Positions 1 through 10,530 of a stretch of DNA of 64,000 bases are shown here, one piece after another. The stretch spans positions 40,731 to 104,730 of the forward strand of contig JAPLNR010000074.1 of NCBI GenBank assembly GCA_026401035.1. Reading direction: 5' to 3'. This stretch comes from Planctomycetia bacterium (GTDB taxonomy: Bacteria; Planctomycetota; Planctomycetia; Pirellulales; UBA1268). Numbering within the stretch: position 1 is the stretch's first letter; each line of letters starts with the position of its first letter. A program made the position numbers and the translations under genes. The notes below the pieces were generated by a model. It ran no database searches. It had not been told where the DNA came from and saw nothing but the letters and a program-made list of their open reading frames with translations.

Positions 1-1286
1 TCGGTCGTGTGGTAGGCGACGGTGGCGGTGGGATCCTTGAGCTGGTGGCCGGTGAGGATGCAGACGACCCGCTCGTCCCGCCCGATCACGCCCTCCGCGA
101 CAAGCTGCTTCGCTCCCGCCACGCTGGCGGCGCTGGCCGGCTCGCAGCCGAGGCCACCCGCGCCCACCTGCGCCTTGGCGTCGAGGATCTCCTGCTCGCT
201 CACCTGGCGAACCACGCCGTCGCAGACTTCCAAGGCCCGGAGGCACTTGTTGAGGTTCACCGGCCGGTTGATCTCGATGGCACTGGCGATCGTGTCGGCC
301 CGCTTCTTGTCGCGGTCGAGTTCGTCGTAATAGTGGCACGCGGGAGAGAGGTCGGCCCGGCCCCCGTTCCACCGCAATCCGCGGTTGTGGTAGAGCTCGT
401 AGAGCGTGTTGGCGCCGGCGGCATTGATGACGGCCAGCCGCGGCACCCGGTCGATGAGGCCGATCTTCCGCAGCTCGGCGAAGGCCTTGCCGAAGGCGCT
501 CGAGTTGCCGAGGTTGCCGCCAGGCACCACGATCCAGTCGGGCACTTCCCAGCCGAGCGACTCGAGCACCCGGAACATGATCGACTTCTGCCCCTCGAGC
601 CGAAACGGATTCACGCTGTTGACCAGGTAGATCCCGAGTTTCCCCGACACTTCCTTGACGCGGGCCATGGCGTCGTCGAAGTCGCCGGCAATCTGGATCG
701 TCAGCGCCCCGTAGTCGAGCGCCTGCGAGAGCTTGCCGTAGGAGATCTTGCCGGAGCCGATGAAGATGATCCCGCGCATCATCCGCGTGACGGCGCAGTA
801 GACGGCCAGCGATGCGCTCGTGTTGCCCGTCGAGGCGCAGGCCGCCCGCCGCGCCCCGATCATCCGGGCATGCGTGAACGCGGCCGACATGCCGTTGTCC
901 TTGAACGAACCCGACGGATTGAGCCCCTCGTATTGCAGATGGAGCCGGCCGGGCTTCATGCCGACAAACCCGCCCACTCCATCGGACACGGAGAGGAGCG
1001 TCTGCCCCTCGCCGATCGTGACGACCGATTCGCGCGGCGCGAAAGGAAACAGTTCGTGAAACCGCCAGACGCCGCTGTAGGCGAGCGGGTCGCTGCGGCG
1101 CATCCACTTGCGTTCGAACACCTCGAAAGAGGTCGGCGGGCGGAGCCGGTCCCAGTCGTAGGCCACGTCGAGGAGATTGCCGCAGGAGGGACAGCTCGTC
1201 AGCACCTCGTCGACCGAAAACGTGGCTCCACAGGCAGGCGCAATGCACTGCTGAAAAGCGAGATCGGTACGGGCGGCGACGGCCAA
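1..1286 (-). CDS. thrC: Threonine synthase (3' end beyond the window)
   Basis: PLP-dependent threonine synthase, which converts O-phosphohomoserine to threonine, the last step of threonine synthesis. About 428 residues are visible and the C-terminus runs off the left edge. The N-terminus carries a four-cysteine ribbon (CIAPACG then TSCPSCGN), as in many bacterial ThrC proteins. The PLP-lysine motif is [11 protein letters not shown], followed by [13 protein letters not shown] and the Gly-rich cofactor loop [16 protein letters not shown]. The last visible residues, [15 protein letters not shown], are typical of the family's end. No ATG fits the frame. The chosen TTG at 1286 has AAGGAG six bases upstream; a GTG at 1301 is possible but has no usable spacing. 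The gene diverges from the DksA-like gene across a 285-base gap. Confidence 0.93.
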   Translation of the reverse strand, partial: MAVAARTDLAFQQCIAPACGATFSVDEVLTSCPSCGNLLDVAYDWDRLRPPTSFEVFERKWMRRSDPLAYSGVWRFHELFPFAPRESVVTIGEGQTLLSVSDGVGGFVGMKPGRLHLQYEGLNPSGSFKDNGMSAAFTHARMIGARRAACASTGNTSASLAVYCAVTRMMRGIIFIGSGKISYGKLSQALDYGALTIQIAGDFDDAMARVKEVSGKLGIYLVNSVNPFRLEGQKSIMFRVLESLGWEVPDWIVVPGGNLGNSSAFGKAFAELRKIGLIDRVPRLAVINAAGANTLYELYHNRGLRWNGGRADLSPACHYYDELDRDKKRADTIASAIEINRPVNLNKCLRALEVCDGVVRQVSEQEILDAKAQVGAGGLGCEPASAASVAGAKQLVAEGVIGRDERVVCILTGHQLKDPTATVAYHTT

Positions 1287-1374
1287 AACGGGCTCCTTCA
1301 CTTCCTCGGTGATACCACAACAGCCGACATATCGAATCGGGCGACTGCGGAGGGATTTCCGCACCGATTTTGCA

Positions 1375-1403
1375 AAGGTAGGCCATCTTTTGCCGTACAG
1401 CAA
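1375..1403 (-). promoter_or_regulatory. Possible sigma-70-type promoter of thrC
   Basis: On the minus strand TTGCTG (1403-1398) and TACCTT (1380-1375) lie 17 bases apart, about 90 bases before the thrC start. Spacing is ideal but the -10 box is weak. This was found by eye only. Confidence 0.35.
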
Positions 1404-1465
1404 GCAGCGTTTTCCCATTCGTCAGAACCGGAATCTTCCGCTTCCCGAATGGGGCATCTGCCAGT

Positions 1466-1493
1466 TTGACAGCCAACGGTCTGAGTGTAGTCT
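1466..1493 (+). promoter_or_regulatory. Possible promoter of the dksA-like/lspA/hisN operon
   Basis: A perfect TTGACA at 1466-1471 is followed after 16 bases by TAGTCT at 1488-1493. It lies about 80 bases before the DksA-like start. The -10 box is poor. A small GGCGG/CCGCC hairpin lies in the leader near 1512-1524. Confidence 0.4.
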
Positions 1494-1571
1494 GGGGGGC
1501 TCTTCTGGAAACGGCGGCAACCGCCTGAACGGGTGGATCCGCTTGGCACGCAGGACACATGGGTGGACTCA

Positions 1572-1970
1572 ATGAAAGCGGCGGAAATGAAGGGCTTCAA
1601 GGTCGCCTTGGAGGCCTTGCGGGCACGGCTGCGGGGGGACGTCTCCACGATGGCTGACGCGGCCCTGAGAAAGACCCGGGCGGAAGCCAGCGGCGACCTG
1701 TCGAGCATGCCGATCCACATGGCGGACATCGGCTCCGATGCCTATGAACAGGAATTCACGCTCAGCCTGATGGCAAGCGAGGAAGGCACGCTCGAACTCG
1801 TCGAGCAGGCCCTCGACCGGATTCGAGCCAGAACATTCGGCTCCTGCGAGGACTGCGGCAGCGTGATTTCGAAAAAACGACTCGAGGCGATCCCGTTCGC
1901 GGCGCTCTGCATCCGCTGTGCCGAGAAGCAGGAGCAGCCGGCGGCGTTCCGGCCGCGGCAGCCTCGCTGA
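1572..1970 (+). CDS. TraR/DksA-family C4 zinc-finger protein
   Basis: Small (132 aa) protein of the DksA/TraR family, which act in the secondary channel of RNA polymerase, often with ppGpp. A helical N-terminal half is followed by a C4 zinc finger, CEDC and CIRC separated by 17 residues, the spacing of canonical DksA. E. coli DksA is about 150 aa with acidic residues at the coiled-coil tip; the helical part here is shorter and the equivalent acids are not certain, so the symbol dksA is withheld. The ATG at 1572 is chosen because residues before it (from a possible start at 1533) look non-coding; ATG 1587 is an alternative. lspA follows within about 100 bases on the same strand. Confidence 0.85.
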   Translation: MKAAEMKGFKVALEALRARLRGDVSTMADAALRKTRAEASGDLSSMPIHMADIGSDAYEQEFTLSLMASEEGTLELVEQALDRIRARTFGSCEDCGSVISKKRLEAIPFAALCIRCAEKQEQPAAFRPRQPR

Positions 1971-2060
1971 CGGGCTGCGTCGGTCATGTGGCGGAAAGTC
2001 GGCGAGCAACACCAGCGAGATGGATTTCGCGCAATGACATGGAATGTTTTGCTCAGCCGG

Positions 2061-2645
2061 ATGCTGTCCATGAAAGATCGACTCCTGTTCGTGGCGATCG
2101 CCGGCTGTGCTGCAGCCATCGATCTCGTCACGAAATGGGCGATCTTTCAGCGGCTGGGGATGCCCGGCGAGCGGCCGGGGATCGTGCTGGTTCCAAAAAT
2201 CCTCGCCCTCGAAACCAACCTCAACGAAGGGGCGCTCTTCGGCATGGGGCAGGGGATGGGGATGTTTTTTGCGGCCATATCGTGCGTCGCGATCGCCGGC
2301 ATCCTGTATGTCGTGTCGCAGCCGGCCAATCGTGACGATCACTGGGTGATCCTCTCGCTGGCACTGATCACGGGCGGCATCATCGGCAACCTCTACGATC
2401 GGCTCGGCCTGCCCGGCCTCAAATGGCATGCGCCGTTGAGCCGTGTCGGCACGCCGGTGCTCGCCGTCCGCGACTGGATTCACTTCCAGCTCGAGGGCAT
2501 TATCGACTGGCCGATCTTCAACCTCGCCGACTCGTGGCTCGTGATCGGCGCAGGACTCCTGCTTTTGCTGTCGCTGCGACCGCCGGTCGCGGATCAGCCC
2601 GCCCGCACCGACGCGCCCACCGCCACGGAACGACCGATCACATGA
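2061..2645 (+). CDS. lspA: Lipoprotein signal peptidase II
   Basis: Inner-membrane aspartyl protease that removes the signal peptide of diacylglyceryl-modified prolipoproteins. Family motifs appear in order: AIDLVTKW in the first membrane helix, the ETNLNEGALFGMG loop, GGIIGNLYDRL with the first catalytic Asp, and FNLADSWLVIG with the second. Four hydrophobic helices fit the fold. Family members are usually 160-200 aa; starting at 2061 gives 194 aa with the first helix right after a short basic start. The frame is open back to 1986 but that extension is not hydrophobic and has no clear ribosome site. The stop overlaps the next start by four bases (ATGA), implying translational coupling. Confidence 0.93.
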   Translation: MLSMKDRLLFVAIAGCAAAIDLVTKWAIFQRLGMPGERPGIVLVPKILALETNLNEGALFGMGQGMGMFFAAISCVAIAGILYVVSQPANRDDHWVILSLALITGGIIGNLYDRLGLPGLKWHAPLSRVGTPVLAVRDWIHFQLEGIIDWPIFNLADSWLVIGAGLLLLLSLRPPVADQPARTDAPTATERPIT

Positions 2646-3490
2646 CACTTTCACCACGATTCGCCACGGCGGTCAGCGGCCTCGGCGCAACCGTCCGACC
2701 CGAGACGCTCGTGCGGCTCGAGGCAGCGCTTGCGGCGGTGGACCTCGCCGGCCGCGAGACGCTTCGCTGGTTCAACGCCCCGACGCTGGCGGTCGAAGAG
2801 AAGGCGGACCTCTCGCCGGTGACGCAGGCCGATCATGCCGCCGAGGGAATCCTGCGGCAGCAATTGCTGGCAGCGTTTCCGCAGGACGCCTTCCTCGGTG
2901 AGGAATCGGGCACGGCGGCGGGCACCTCCGGCTACGAGTGGATCGTCGATCCGATCGATGGCACGAAATCGTTCATCCGCGGCGTGCCGCTCTATGCCAC
3001 GCTCATCGGCTGTCGCCACGCCGGCCAAGGCATCGTCGGCGTGATCGCCATGCCGGCGCTCGACGAACTCGTCTTCGCGGCCGCCGGAGGCGGGGCCTGG
3101 CATGTCCGTGGCGCCGCTCCACCGACACGGGCGCGGGTGTCTTCGCGAGCCACGCTCGCCGAGGGCCTCTTTTGCACGAGCGACTTCACAGCGTTTGGAA
3201 GGCGGGCGGATGCCGCCGCGGGAACGGCCGCCCGCGGCCGGCTGGAAGCGGCCTGCCGCATCGCACGGAGCTGGGGAGACGGCTACGGCTATCTGTTGGT
3301 GGCGACCGGCCGGGCCGAACTGATGGTCGACCCGCTCATGAATGCCTGGGATGCAGCGGCCGTCGAGACCGTCATCACAGAGGCCGGCGGCAGATTCACC
3401 GATTGGCAGGGCCTGCCAAAAATCGATTCGGGGGAGGGGCTCGCCTCCAACGGGCTTGTCCATGCCGAGGCGCTGCGGCTGCTGCGGTAG
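2642..3490 (+). CDS. hisN: Inositol monophosphatase family protein, HisN-type
   Basis: Mg-dependent phosphatase of the inositol-monophosphatase superfamily, 282 aa. Metal-site motifs are visible: VTQADHAAE, FLGEESG, WIVDPIDGTKSFIRG and late NAWDAAAVE. The pattern fits HisN-type histidinol-phosphate phosphatases (last phosphatase step of histidine synthesis). The superfamily also includes inositol-1-phosphatase and CysQ, and substrate cannot be settled from motifs alone. The ATG overlaps the lspA stop by four bases. The TAG stop is the first part of a short palindromic repeat that recurs after other genes in the window. Confidence 0.82.
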   Translation: MTLSPRFATAVSGLGATVRPETLVRLEAALAAVDLAGRETLRWFNAPTLAVEEKADLSPVTQADHAAEGILRQQLLAAFPQDAFLGEESGTAAGTSGYEWIVDPIDGTKSFIRGVPLYATLIGCRHAGQGIVGVIAMPALDELVFAAAGGGAWHVRGAAPPTRARVSSRATLAEGLFCTSDFTAFGRRADAAAGTAARGRLEAACRIARSWGDGYGYLLVATGRAELMVDPLMNAWDAAAVETVITEAGGRFTDWQGLPKIDSGEGLASNGLVHAEALRLLR

Positions 3491-3508
3491 GAAAGGCTTC
3501 ACCCTGCC
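3488..3508 (+). repeat. Stop-codon-embedded palindromic repeat, degenerate copy
   Basis: TAG stop of the hisN-type gene followed by GAAAGGC, loop TTCA and CCCTGCC. It matches the copies at 7283, 9516 (minus) and 63840, but its arms pair imperfectly. Confidence 0.55.
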
Positions 3509-3543
3509 AAAAGGGGACGGGCGGCCCGTCAGCCCACTTAGCC

Positions 3544-3571
3544 TTGCGGGTTTGGCCTGAAAAGTTATCCT
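3544..3571 (+). promoter_or_regulatory. Possible promoter of rpmB-gatCAB
   Basis: TTGCGG (3544-3549), a 16-base spacer, then TATCCT (3566-3571), 60 bases before rpmB. A perfect GGACTT/AAGTCC inverted repeat with loop CGCGA (3574-3590) sits at the expected transcription start, and could be a regulatory site. Confidence 0.4.
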
Positions 3572-3630
3572 TTGGACTTCGCGAAAGTCCGTTTCCTCCA
3601 AGCTTCCCTCCAAGTAAAGAGCATTCAATC

Positions 3631-3951
3631 GTGGCACGTTCCTGTCAGGTCTGCGGCAAGGGTTTCTCGATGGGAAACACCGTCACCATCCGCGGCAAGG
3701 CGAAATATCTCGGCGGTGTCGGCACCAAGGTCACGGGCATCACCCGCCGGAAGTTCAAGCCAAATCTGCAGCGGCTGCGAATCACTGTCGGCCGCGGCAC
3801 CAGCACAACGGCCCTCGTCTGCACGCAGTGCATGAAGAGCGGCGCGGTCACGAAGCTCGTGCGGCAGCAGCCCTTCCGCCTGCCCAACGTCGAAAAGACC
3901 AAGGCCGTGGCCGAGGAAGCGGTTCCGTCCGGTCCGCGTGCCCGTCCGTAA
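3631..3951 (+). CDS. rpmB: Ribosomal protein bL28
   Basis: Large-subunit ribosomal protein bL28, 106 aa. The N-terminus MARSCQVCGKGFSMGNTV and the following TRRKFKPNLQ are hallmark L28 sequence. The two pairs CQVC and CTQC form the zinc-binding C4 version. The protein is longer than the usual 60-80 aa because of an Ala/Pro/Arg tail. The GTG start at 3631 is preceded by AAAGAG; it gives the exact family N-terminus, and a longer frame upstream is antisense or intergenic. It is 12 bases ahead of gatC and may share its transcript. Confidence 0.95.
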   Translation: MARSCQVCGKGFSMGNTVTIRGKAKYLGGVGTKVTGITRRKFKPNLQRLRITVGRGTSTTALVCTQCMKSGAVTKLVRQQPFRLPNVEKTKAVAEEAVPSGPRARP

Positions 3952-3963
3952 GCACACCACACC

Positions 3964-4266
3964 ATGACACTCTCCCGGCAGGAAGTCGCCAAGGTCGGGA
4001 TGCTCGCGCGGCTTGCGCTCTCCGACACCGAACTCGACACGATGACGAGCGAACTGTCGAAGATCGTCGGCTTCGTGTCGCTGCTCGAGAAACTCGACAC
4101 CACGCAGGTCGAGCCGCTCGCGCATCCGCTCGACACGCAAAACGTCTTTCGCGACGATATCCCGGCTCCGTCGCTCTCCACGGCCGAGGCCCTGCAGTCG
4201 GCCCCGCGGCACGACGGCGAGTGCTTCCTGGTGCCCGCCGTGCTCGGTGAATCGGGCGCCGCCTGA
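3964..4266 (+). CDS. gatC: Glutamyl-tRNA(Gln) amidotransferase subunit C
   Basis: Small subunit (100 aa) of the GatCAB amidotransferase that turns Glu-tRNA(Gln), and often Asp-tRNA(Asn), into the amidated form. GatC wraps around GatA and GatB and stabilises them. Family sequence: start EVAKVGMLARLALSD, middle VEPLAHPLDTQNVFRDD, end FLVPAVL. All three subunits lie in order C, A, B, so the enzyme is complete and probably co-regulated. Confidence 0.95.
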   Translation: MTLSRQEVAKVGMLARLALSDTELDTMTSELSKIVGFVSLLEKLDTTQVEPLAHPLDTQNVFRDDIPAPSLSTAEALQSAPRHDGECFLVPAVLGESGAA

Positions 4267-4307
4267 CCGCCCGAAAACCCGCCGCTTCCGCCTCGCCACC
4301 GCTGCCC

Positions 4308-5792
<1,485 letters not shown>

Positions 5793-5794
5793 CG

Positions 5795-7285
5795 ATGAAC
5801 GCGACCGCCGCTTCCACCGCCGCGCCCTTCACGACGATCGTCGGCCTGGAAGTGCACGTGCAGTTGCAGACCCTCACGAAACTCTTCTGCGGCTGCTCCA
5901 CGAAATTCGGCGCTCCGCCCAACACGCAGGTCTGTCCGACCTGCCTCGGCCTGCCCGGCTCGCTGCCGGTGATGAACCGCCACGCCTTCGAACTCGCCCT
6001 CAAGGCGGCCCTCGCCCTCAACTGCCGGATCGCCGGGTTTACCAAGTGGGACCGGAAAAACTACTTCTACCCCGACCTGCCGAAGGGCTATCAGATCAGC
6101 CAGTTCGACCTGCCGTTCTCTGCCGACGGGTTCCTGGAGGTGGTCGACCCGAAAGGGGCGTTTTCCCGCCGCGTCGACATCGTCCGCGTTCACCTCGAGG
6201 AAGACGCGGGCAAGAGCATGCACGACGAGGCCGCCGGCACGGCCGACACGCGGATCGACCTGAACCGCGCCGGCACGCCGCTGTGTGAAATCGTCACCCA
6301 GCCCGACCTGCGGAGCCCGCAGGAGGCCCGCGCCTGGCTCAACGAACTGAAACTCCTGCTCGAGTATCTCGGCGTGAGCGACTGCAACATGCAGGAAGGA
6401 AGCCTGCGGGTCGACGCCAACGTCAACCTCCACATCCCGCAGCCCGACGGGCGGATCGCCAAGACACCGATCGTCGAGATCAAGAACGTGAACAGCTTCC
6501 GTTCCGTCGAGCGGGCGCTCGTCTACGAGACCGCGCGGCAGTGGGAGGAATGGCAGGCAACGAAGGCCGAGATGGGTAAGACGCCGAAGCAGACCCGGGG
6601 CTGGGACGATCCGGCGGGCGTCACGCGGGCCCAGCGGCACAAGGAGGAGTCGAGCGACTATCGCTACTTCCCGGAGCCCGATCTCGTGCCGGTGACGGTG
6701 TCGGAGCAGCAGCTCGCCGAGGTCCGATCCCGGATGGGAGAACCGCCGACGATCCTGCGGAAGACGCTCGCCGACCGCTGGAAAATCTCCCCCTACGACG
6801 CCGACGTGCTCGTGAATCAGGGCCGCGAACTCGTGGCCTACTTCGAGGACCTGGCCACCGCACTCGGCGACGGCAAGGTGGCGAGCAACTGGATGCAGCA
6901 GGACGTGCTCCGCACGCTCAACGAGCGCGGCGGCACGATCGGCGAATTTCCCGTGCGTCCCGCCGCGCTCGCCGACCTGATCGGCCGCGTATCCAAGGGC
7001 GACTTCGACACCAGCCGCGGCCGCGAGATCTTCGCCGAGGTGCTCGCCTCCGGCCGTCCGGTGGCCGACGTCGTCGCATCGCTGGGGATCGCGGCCGTCG
7101 GCGACGACGAGCTCACGGCGCTCTGCCGCGAACTGCTCGCCGAAAACCCCAAGATCGTCGCCGACGTGAAGGGGGGCAAGGAGCAGGCCGCCGCCGGCCT
7201 CATCGGCCAGGCGAAGAAGAAAAACCCCAACGTCAATCCGGGCAAGGTCCGCGCGATGTGCATTGATCTCATCCGCGCCATGTAG
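5795..7285 (+). CDS. gatB: Glutamyl-tRNA(Gln) amidotransferase subunit B
   Basis: Kinase and amidation subunit (496 aa), which phosphorylates the Glu side chain on mischarged tRNA and adds ammonia. Motifs: IVGLEVHVQLQT at the start, two CxxC elements (CGCSTKF and VCPTCLG), RKNYFYPDLPKGYQISQ, then the C-terminal YqeY-like helical tail that binds tRNA, ending PGKVRAMCIDLI. The ATG at 5795 follows the gatA stop by two bases; the frame stays open far upstream inside gatA, but that part is not GatB-like. The TAG stop begins a palindromic repeat. Confidence 0.97.
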   Translation: MNATAASTAAPFTTIVGLEVHVQLQTLTKLFCGCSTKFGAPPNTQVCPTCLGLPGSLPVMNRHAFELALKAALALNCRIAGFTKWDRKNYFYPDLPKGYQISQFDLPFSADGFLEVVDPKGAFSRRVDIVRVHLEEDAGKSMHDEAAGTADTRIDLNRAGTPLCEIVTQPDLRSPQEARAWLNELKLLLEYLGVSDCNMQEGSLRVDANVNLHIPQPDGRIAKTPIVEIKNVNSFRSVERALVYETARQWEEWQATKAEMGKTPKQTRGWDDPAGVTRAQRHKEESSDYRYFPEPDLVPVTVSEQQLAEVRSRMGEPPTILRKTLADRWKISPYDADVLVNQGRELVAYFEDLATALGDGKVASNWMQQDVLRTLNERGGTIGEFPVRPAALADLIGRVSKGDFDTSRGREIFAEVLASGRPVADVVASLGIAAVGDDELTALCRELLAENPKIVADVKGGKEQAAAGLIGQAKKKNPNVNPGKVRAMCIDLIRAM

Positions 7286-7303
7286 GGTAGGCTTCAGCCT
7301 GCC
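7283..7303 (+). repeat. Stop-codon-embedded palindromic repeat, best gatB copy
   Basis: The gatB stop TAG is followed by arm GGTAGGC, loop TTCA and arm GCCTGCC, a seven-pair hairpin with one G-T pair. It is one of four related copies in this window that all start on a TAG stop codon. Confidence 0.65.
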
Positions 7304-7330
7304 ACTGCTTCATCCCGTCATACTGGGCCC

Positions 7331-8110
7331 ATGCCGCGGATCGTCACACTCACCACCGACTTCGGCACCGGCTCCGAATACGTCGCCGAGATGAAAGGCC
7401 GCTTGCTCCATGCACGGTCTTCATTCACACTCGTCGACATCGCGCACGACGTGCCCGCGCACGACATCCGTTGGGCAGCCTGGCTCGTCGGCCAGGCCTG
7501 CTTCGCCTTTCCCGCCGACACGCTGCACATCGTCGTCGTCGATCCAGGCGTGGGCACGGGCCGTCGGCTCGTCTGGGCGCGGATCGGCACCCAGGAGTTT
7601 CTCTGCCCCGACAACGGCCTGCTCACGCTGGCCTTGAGACGGTTTCCGCAGAGTGCCGCCCGCGCGATCGCCGTGCCGACCGACGCCGCGGCGACGTTTC
7701 ATGGCCGGGATGTGCTGGCTCCCGCCGCAGTTCGGCTTCTCGACGACGAGCCTGCGGAAACGCTCGGGCCCGCCGTCACGGATCTCGCCAGGCTCCGCTG
7801 GCCCGAGCCCGAAGAAACCACCGCGGAGATCCGCGGCGAAATCATCCACGTCGACGCCTTCGGCAATCTGGTCACGAGCCTCCCCGCGGCGCTCCTGCCG
7901 CGGCTTGCGGCCGCCGGCCGGCTCCGGGTGGGCCCGCACGAAATCACGACGATCGTCCGCACCTACGGCGCTGCCGCGCCGGGCACGGCCGTCGCGCTCG
8001 TCGGCTCGCAGGGATACATCGAGGTCGCGGTCGTGGAGGGTCGGGCCAGTGAACTGCTCGCCGCCGGGCTCGGCACGGCGGTGATCCTTCCGGTGGCGGT
8101 GAGCCCATGA
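7331..8110 (+). CDS. SAM hydroxide adenosyltransferase (DUF62 family)
   Basis: 259-aa enzyme of the DUF62/SAM hydroxide adenosyltransferase family, which hydrolyses S-adenosylmethionine to adenosine and methionine and is related to fluorinases and chlorinases. Visible motifs: IVTLTTDFGTGSEYVAEMKG at the start, VVVDPGVGTGRR with the conserved Asp and Arg, FHGRDVLAPAA with the His region, and VDAFGNLVTSLP in the C-terminal domain. The Asp-Arg-His set fits the hydrolytic group, not the halogenases. The TGA overlaps the bioA start by four bases. Pairing with bioA, a SAM-using enzyme, may be functional or only positional. Confidence 0.88.
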   Translation: MPRIVTLTTDFGTGSEYVAEMKGRLLHARSSFTLVDIAHDVPAHDIRWAAWLVGQACFAFPADTLHIVVVDPGVGTGRRLVWARIGTQEFLCPDNGLLTLALRRFPQSAARAIAVPTDAAATFHGRDVLAPAAVRLLDDEPAETLGPAVTDLARLRWPEPEETTAEIRGEIIHVDAFGNLVTSLPAALLPRLAAAGRLRVGPHEITTIVRTYGAAAPGTAVALVGSQGYIEVAVVEGRASELLAAGLGTAVILPVAVSP

Positions 8111-9468
8111 GAGACGACCAGCCCACACCCGGCAGCGGACTCGAGGCATTCGACCGCCACCACGTGTGGCATGCCTTCACGCAAATGCAGGAGTACGAGC
8201 CGCTGCTCATCGAGCACGGGGCAGGGGCCTGGCTCGTCGATACGGCCGGCAACCGCTACCTCGACGGCTCGGCCAGCATGTGGTGCAACGTGCACGGCCA
8301 CCGGCATCCACGGCTCGACGCCGCGGTCATCGCCCAACTCGGCCGGGTGGCCCACACCACGAACCTCGGCCTTTCCAATCCCACGACGGTGGAATTCTCG
8401 CGGCGGCTCGTCGAGATCGCGCCGCCGGGATTGGAGAAGGTGTTCTTCTCCGGCGACGGGTCGAGCGCGATCGAGGCGGCGCTCAAGATGGCCTTTCAAT
8501 TCTGGCTGCAGGCCGAACCGCCGCAGCCCGCACGCACGCGGTTTGTCGCCATCGGCGAGGCCTATCACGGCGACACGCTCGGCGCGATCGGCGTCGGCGG
8601 CGTCGACCGGTTCACCGCGATGTTCGCCCCGCTCACGTTCGAGGCGCTCCGGCTGCCGTCGCCGGGCGGCCCGTGCCCCCACAGTGGCCGGCCGGCCCCG
8701 TCACTCGACGAGTCGCTCGCCGGGCTCGACCGGATTCTTGCCGACCACGGAAACTCAATCGCCGCGATCATCATGGAGCCGCTCGTGCAGGCGGCTGCCG
8801 GCATCTACGTGCATCCGTCCGGCTTCCTGCGGGGCGTGGCCGATCTCGCGCGGCGGCACGACGTGCTGCTGATCCTCGACGAGGTGGCCACCGGTTTCGG
8901 ACGCACCGGCACGATGTTCGCGTGCGAGCAGGAGGGCGTGTCACCCGACTTTCTCTGTCTCGCCAAGGGCCTCACGGGGGGCTACCTGCCGATGGCGGCC
9001 ACGCTCACGACCGAACGGGTTTGGAACGCCTTCATCGGGAGCCATGCCGACCGGCGGACTTTCTTCCACGGCCACACCTATGGCGGCAATCCGCTGGCCG
9101 CCGCCGTCGGGATCGCGTCGCTCGATGTCTTTCGCGACGAGCGGGTGCTCGACTCGCTGCCGCCGAAGATCGCGCGGCTGCAGGAGCACGTCGCGCGGCT
9201 CTCACGGCTCGATCACGTCGGCAATGTCCGGCAGTGCGGCCTCGTGGCCGGTCTCGATCTCGTGGCCGACAAGGCCAGCGGCACGTCCTACCCGTGGCAG
9301 GAGAAGCGGGGCACTCTGGCCTGCCTCGCGGCCCGCAGGCACGGGGCGCTCCTGCGTCAGCTCGGCGACACGGTGGTGCTCATGCCGCCGCTGTGCATCA
9401 CGCTCGCCGAGATCGACCACCTCGCCGCCGCCGCCGAGGCGGCGATCCGCGAGGTGACCGATCAGTGA
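8107..9468 (+). CDS. bioA: Adenosylmethionine-8-amino-7-oxononanoate aminotransferase
   Basis: PLP enzyme (453 aa) of biotin synthesis that uses SAM as amino donor to make 7,8-diaminopelargonate. Class-III aminotransferase motifs are all present: start region [15 protein letters not shown] (BioA-type), [33 protein letters not shown], the PLP Asp in [15 protein letters not shown], the Schiff-base Lys in [15 protein letters not shown], and [15 protein letters not shown]. The Trp and Tyr at its N-terminus favour BioA over other omega-aminotransferases. No other bio gene is in the window. It is convergent with the TolR-like gene at 9514. Confidence 0.93.
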   Translation: MRDDQPTPGSGLEAFDRHHVWHAFTQMQEYEPLLIEHGAGAWLVDTAGNRYLDGSASMWCNVHGHRHPRLDAAVIAQLGRVAHTTNLGLSNPTTVEFSRRLVEIAPPGLEKVFFSGDGSSAIEAALKMAFQFWLQAEPPQPARTRFVAIGEAYHGDTLGAIGVGGVDRFTAMFAPLTFEALRLPSPGGPCPHSGRPAPSLDESLAGLDRILADHGNSIAAIIMEPLVQAAAGIYVHPSGFLRGVADLARRHDVLLILDEVATGFGRTGTMFACEQEGVSPDFLCLAKGLTGGYLPMAATLTTERVWNAFIGSHADRRTFFHGHTYGGNPLAAAVGIASLDVFRDERVLDSLPPKIARLQEHVARLSRLDHVGNVRQCGLVAGLDLVADKASGTSYPWQEKRGTLACLAARRHGALLRQLGDTVVLMPPLCITLAEIDHLAAAAEAAIREVTDQ

Positions 9469-9497
9469 CCGCGCAGGGCATCTCTCGCGGGGATCCT

Positions 9498-9516
9498 GAG
9501 GCAGAAGCCCGCCCTA
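9498..9516 (-). repeat. Stop-codon-embedded palindromic repeat, minus-strand copy
   Basis: On the minus strand the TAG stop (9516-9514) of the ExbD-like gene is followed by GGCGGGC, TTCT and GCCTC. It is a degenerate member of the repeat seen at 7283 and 63840. Confidence 0.5.
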
Positions 9517-10512
9517 CTGCACCACTGACTTGCTGCCTTCGGTCGAGCCGCCGATCGGAGCCCCTTCGGGCATCGGGCGGCCGGCGGTCGGGACGCCGAG
9601 CCGGTGGAGCTCCTCGCGGAGCTTGCGGAATTCCTCGAAGCTGTCGGGATAGCACCAGAGCGTGACGGTCGTCTCGGGCGTGATGTTGCCAAGCACCTGA
9701 TGAAAACGCGAGTGCGGCGCCAGGGCCTCCGCGGCCGTTTCACCGATGGTCTGGCTGCTCGACCGCACGACCCATTCCCGGGAGCGGATCAGCACCTGGC
9801 CGCGGGCCTGGTCGATCTTTGCCTCGATCACGTAGTCGAGCGAGAAATCCTGGACGGGCCCCACCGTCTCGATCCGATTGGCCATCGAGGCAATCGAGTC
9901 GGAATGCCGGCGGGTCTGCGTTCTGGCGAGCTCGAAGAGTTCCGTGAGCGGGATGTAGGCGATGCGGCCGGCCTCGAGGCGAAAGTGCAGTTCGTCGCCG
10001 GTCACGGTGCGGGCGATCGGCGTCGGGTAGGCGAGCACCTCCTTCGTCGTCGTGGCCGCGGCGTGGGCGATGCCATCGGCTTCGAGTGTGGTGCGCTCGA
10101 TCTCCGCCTGAAGCTGCTTGCGGCGGGCGGCCGCTTCGGCGGCAGCAACCTTGCCGGCATCAGTCGCCTCCTTCTGCTTCTCGATCTCGACCTTTGCCGC
10201 GGCGACGGTGGTGGCCAGATGCATCCGCGATTCACCGGCCAGTGATGCGGCCGTGGCCACGGTGCGGGTCTGCTCGGCAAGCTCCTCGATCTCGCTTTCC
10301 GCCATGCTGGCGGTCTTCTCGAGGTCCTCGAGCTCCTGCCGGAGCGTCTCACTCTTCGCGGCCGCCTGCGGTACGGCCGTGAGGACGACCTGCTGCACGC
10401 GGGCTCCCACGACCATCACGAGGATGATGAGGATGCCCACGATGTTCGTGACGACGTCGAGGAACGAGTCCTGCCCGGCGGAGCTGGTGTCTTCAGGTTT
10501 TGGACGCGGCAT
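9514..10512 (-). CDS. ExbD/TolR-like membrane protein with coiled coil
   Basis: 332-aa protein with an N-terminal cytoplasmic stub, one membrane segment (SFLDVVTNIVGILIILVMVV) and a long periplasmic part. The segment and its preceding Asp resemble ExbD/TolR, where an Asp in the helix takes part in proton transfer; here the Asp sits at its cytoplasmic edge. Next come about 120 residues of heptad-rich coiled coil (QELEDLEKT..AEQTRTV) and a C-terminal alpha/beta region (ARGQVLIRSREWVV..TVTLWCYPDSFEEF) of unknown function. It is the last gene of a three-gene set after the MotA/TolQ-like channel, so a role in a proton-driven envelope complex is inferred. Exact function is unknown. Confidence 0.7.
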   Translation of the reverse strand: MPRPKPEDTSSAGQDSFLDVVTNIVGILIILVMVVGARVQQVVLTAVPQAAAKSETLRQELEDLEKTASMAESEIEELAEQTRTVATAASLAGESRMHLATTVAAAKVEIEKQKEATDAGKVAAAEAAARRKQLQAEIERTTLEADGIAHAAATTTKEVLAYPTPIARTVTGDELHFRLEAGRIAYIPLTELFELARTQTRRHSDSIASMANRIETVGPVQDFSLDYVIEAKIDQARGQVLIRSREWVVRSSSQTIGETAAEALAPHSRFHQVLGNITPETTVTLWCYPDSFEEFRKLREELHRLGVPTAGRPMPEGAPIGGSTEGSKSVVQ

Positions 10513-10530
10513 CGCGAGGGCCTTCCCGGC

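Noticed and set aside
9..1469. Long plus-strand open frame opposite thrC
   Set aside because: The minus strand encodes all threonine synthase motifs; the plus frame is a GC-rich shadow with no family sequence.
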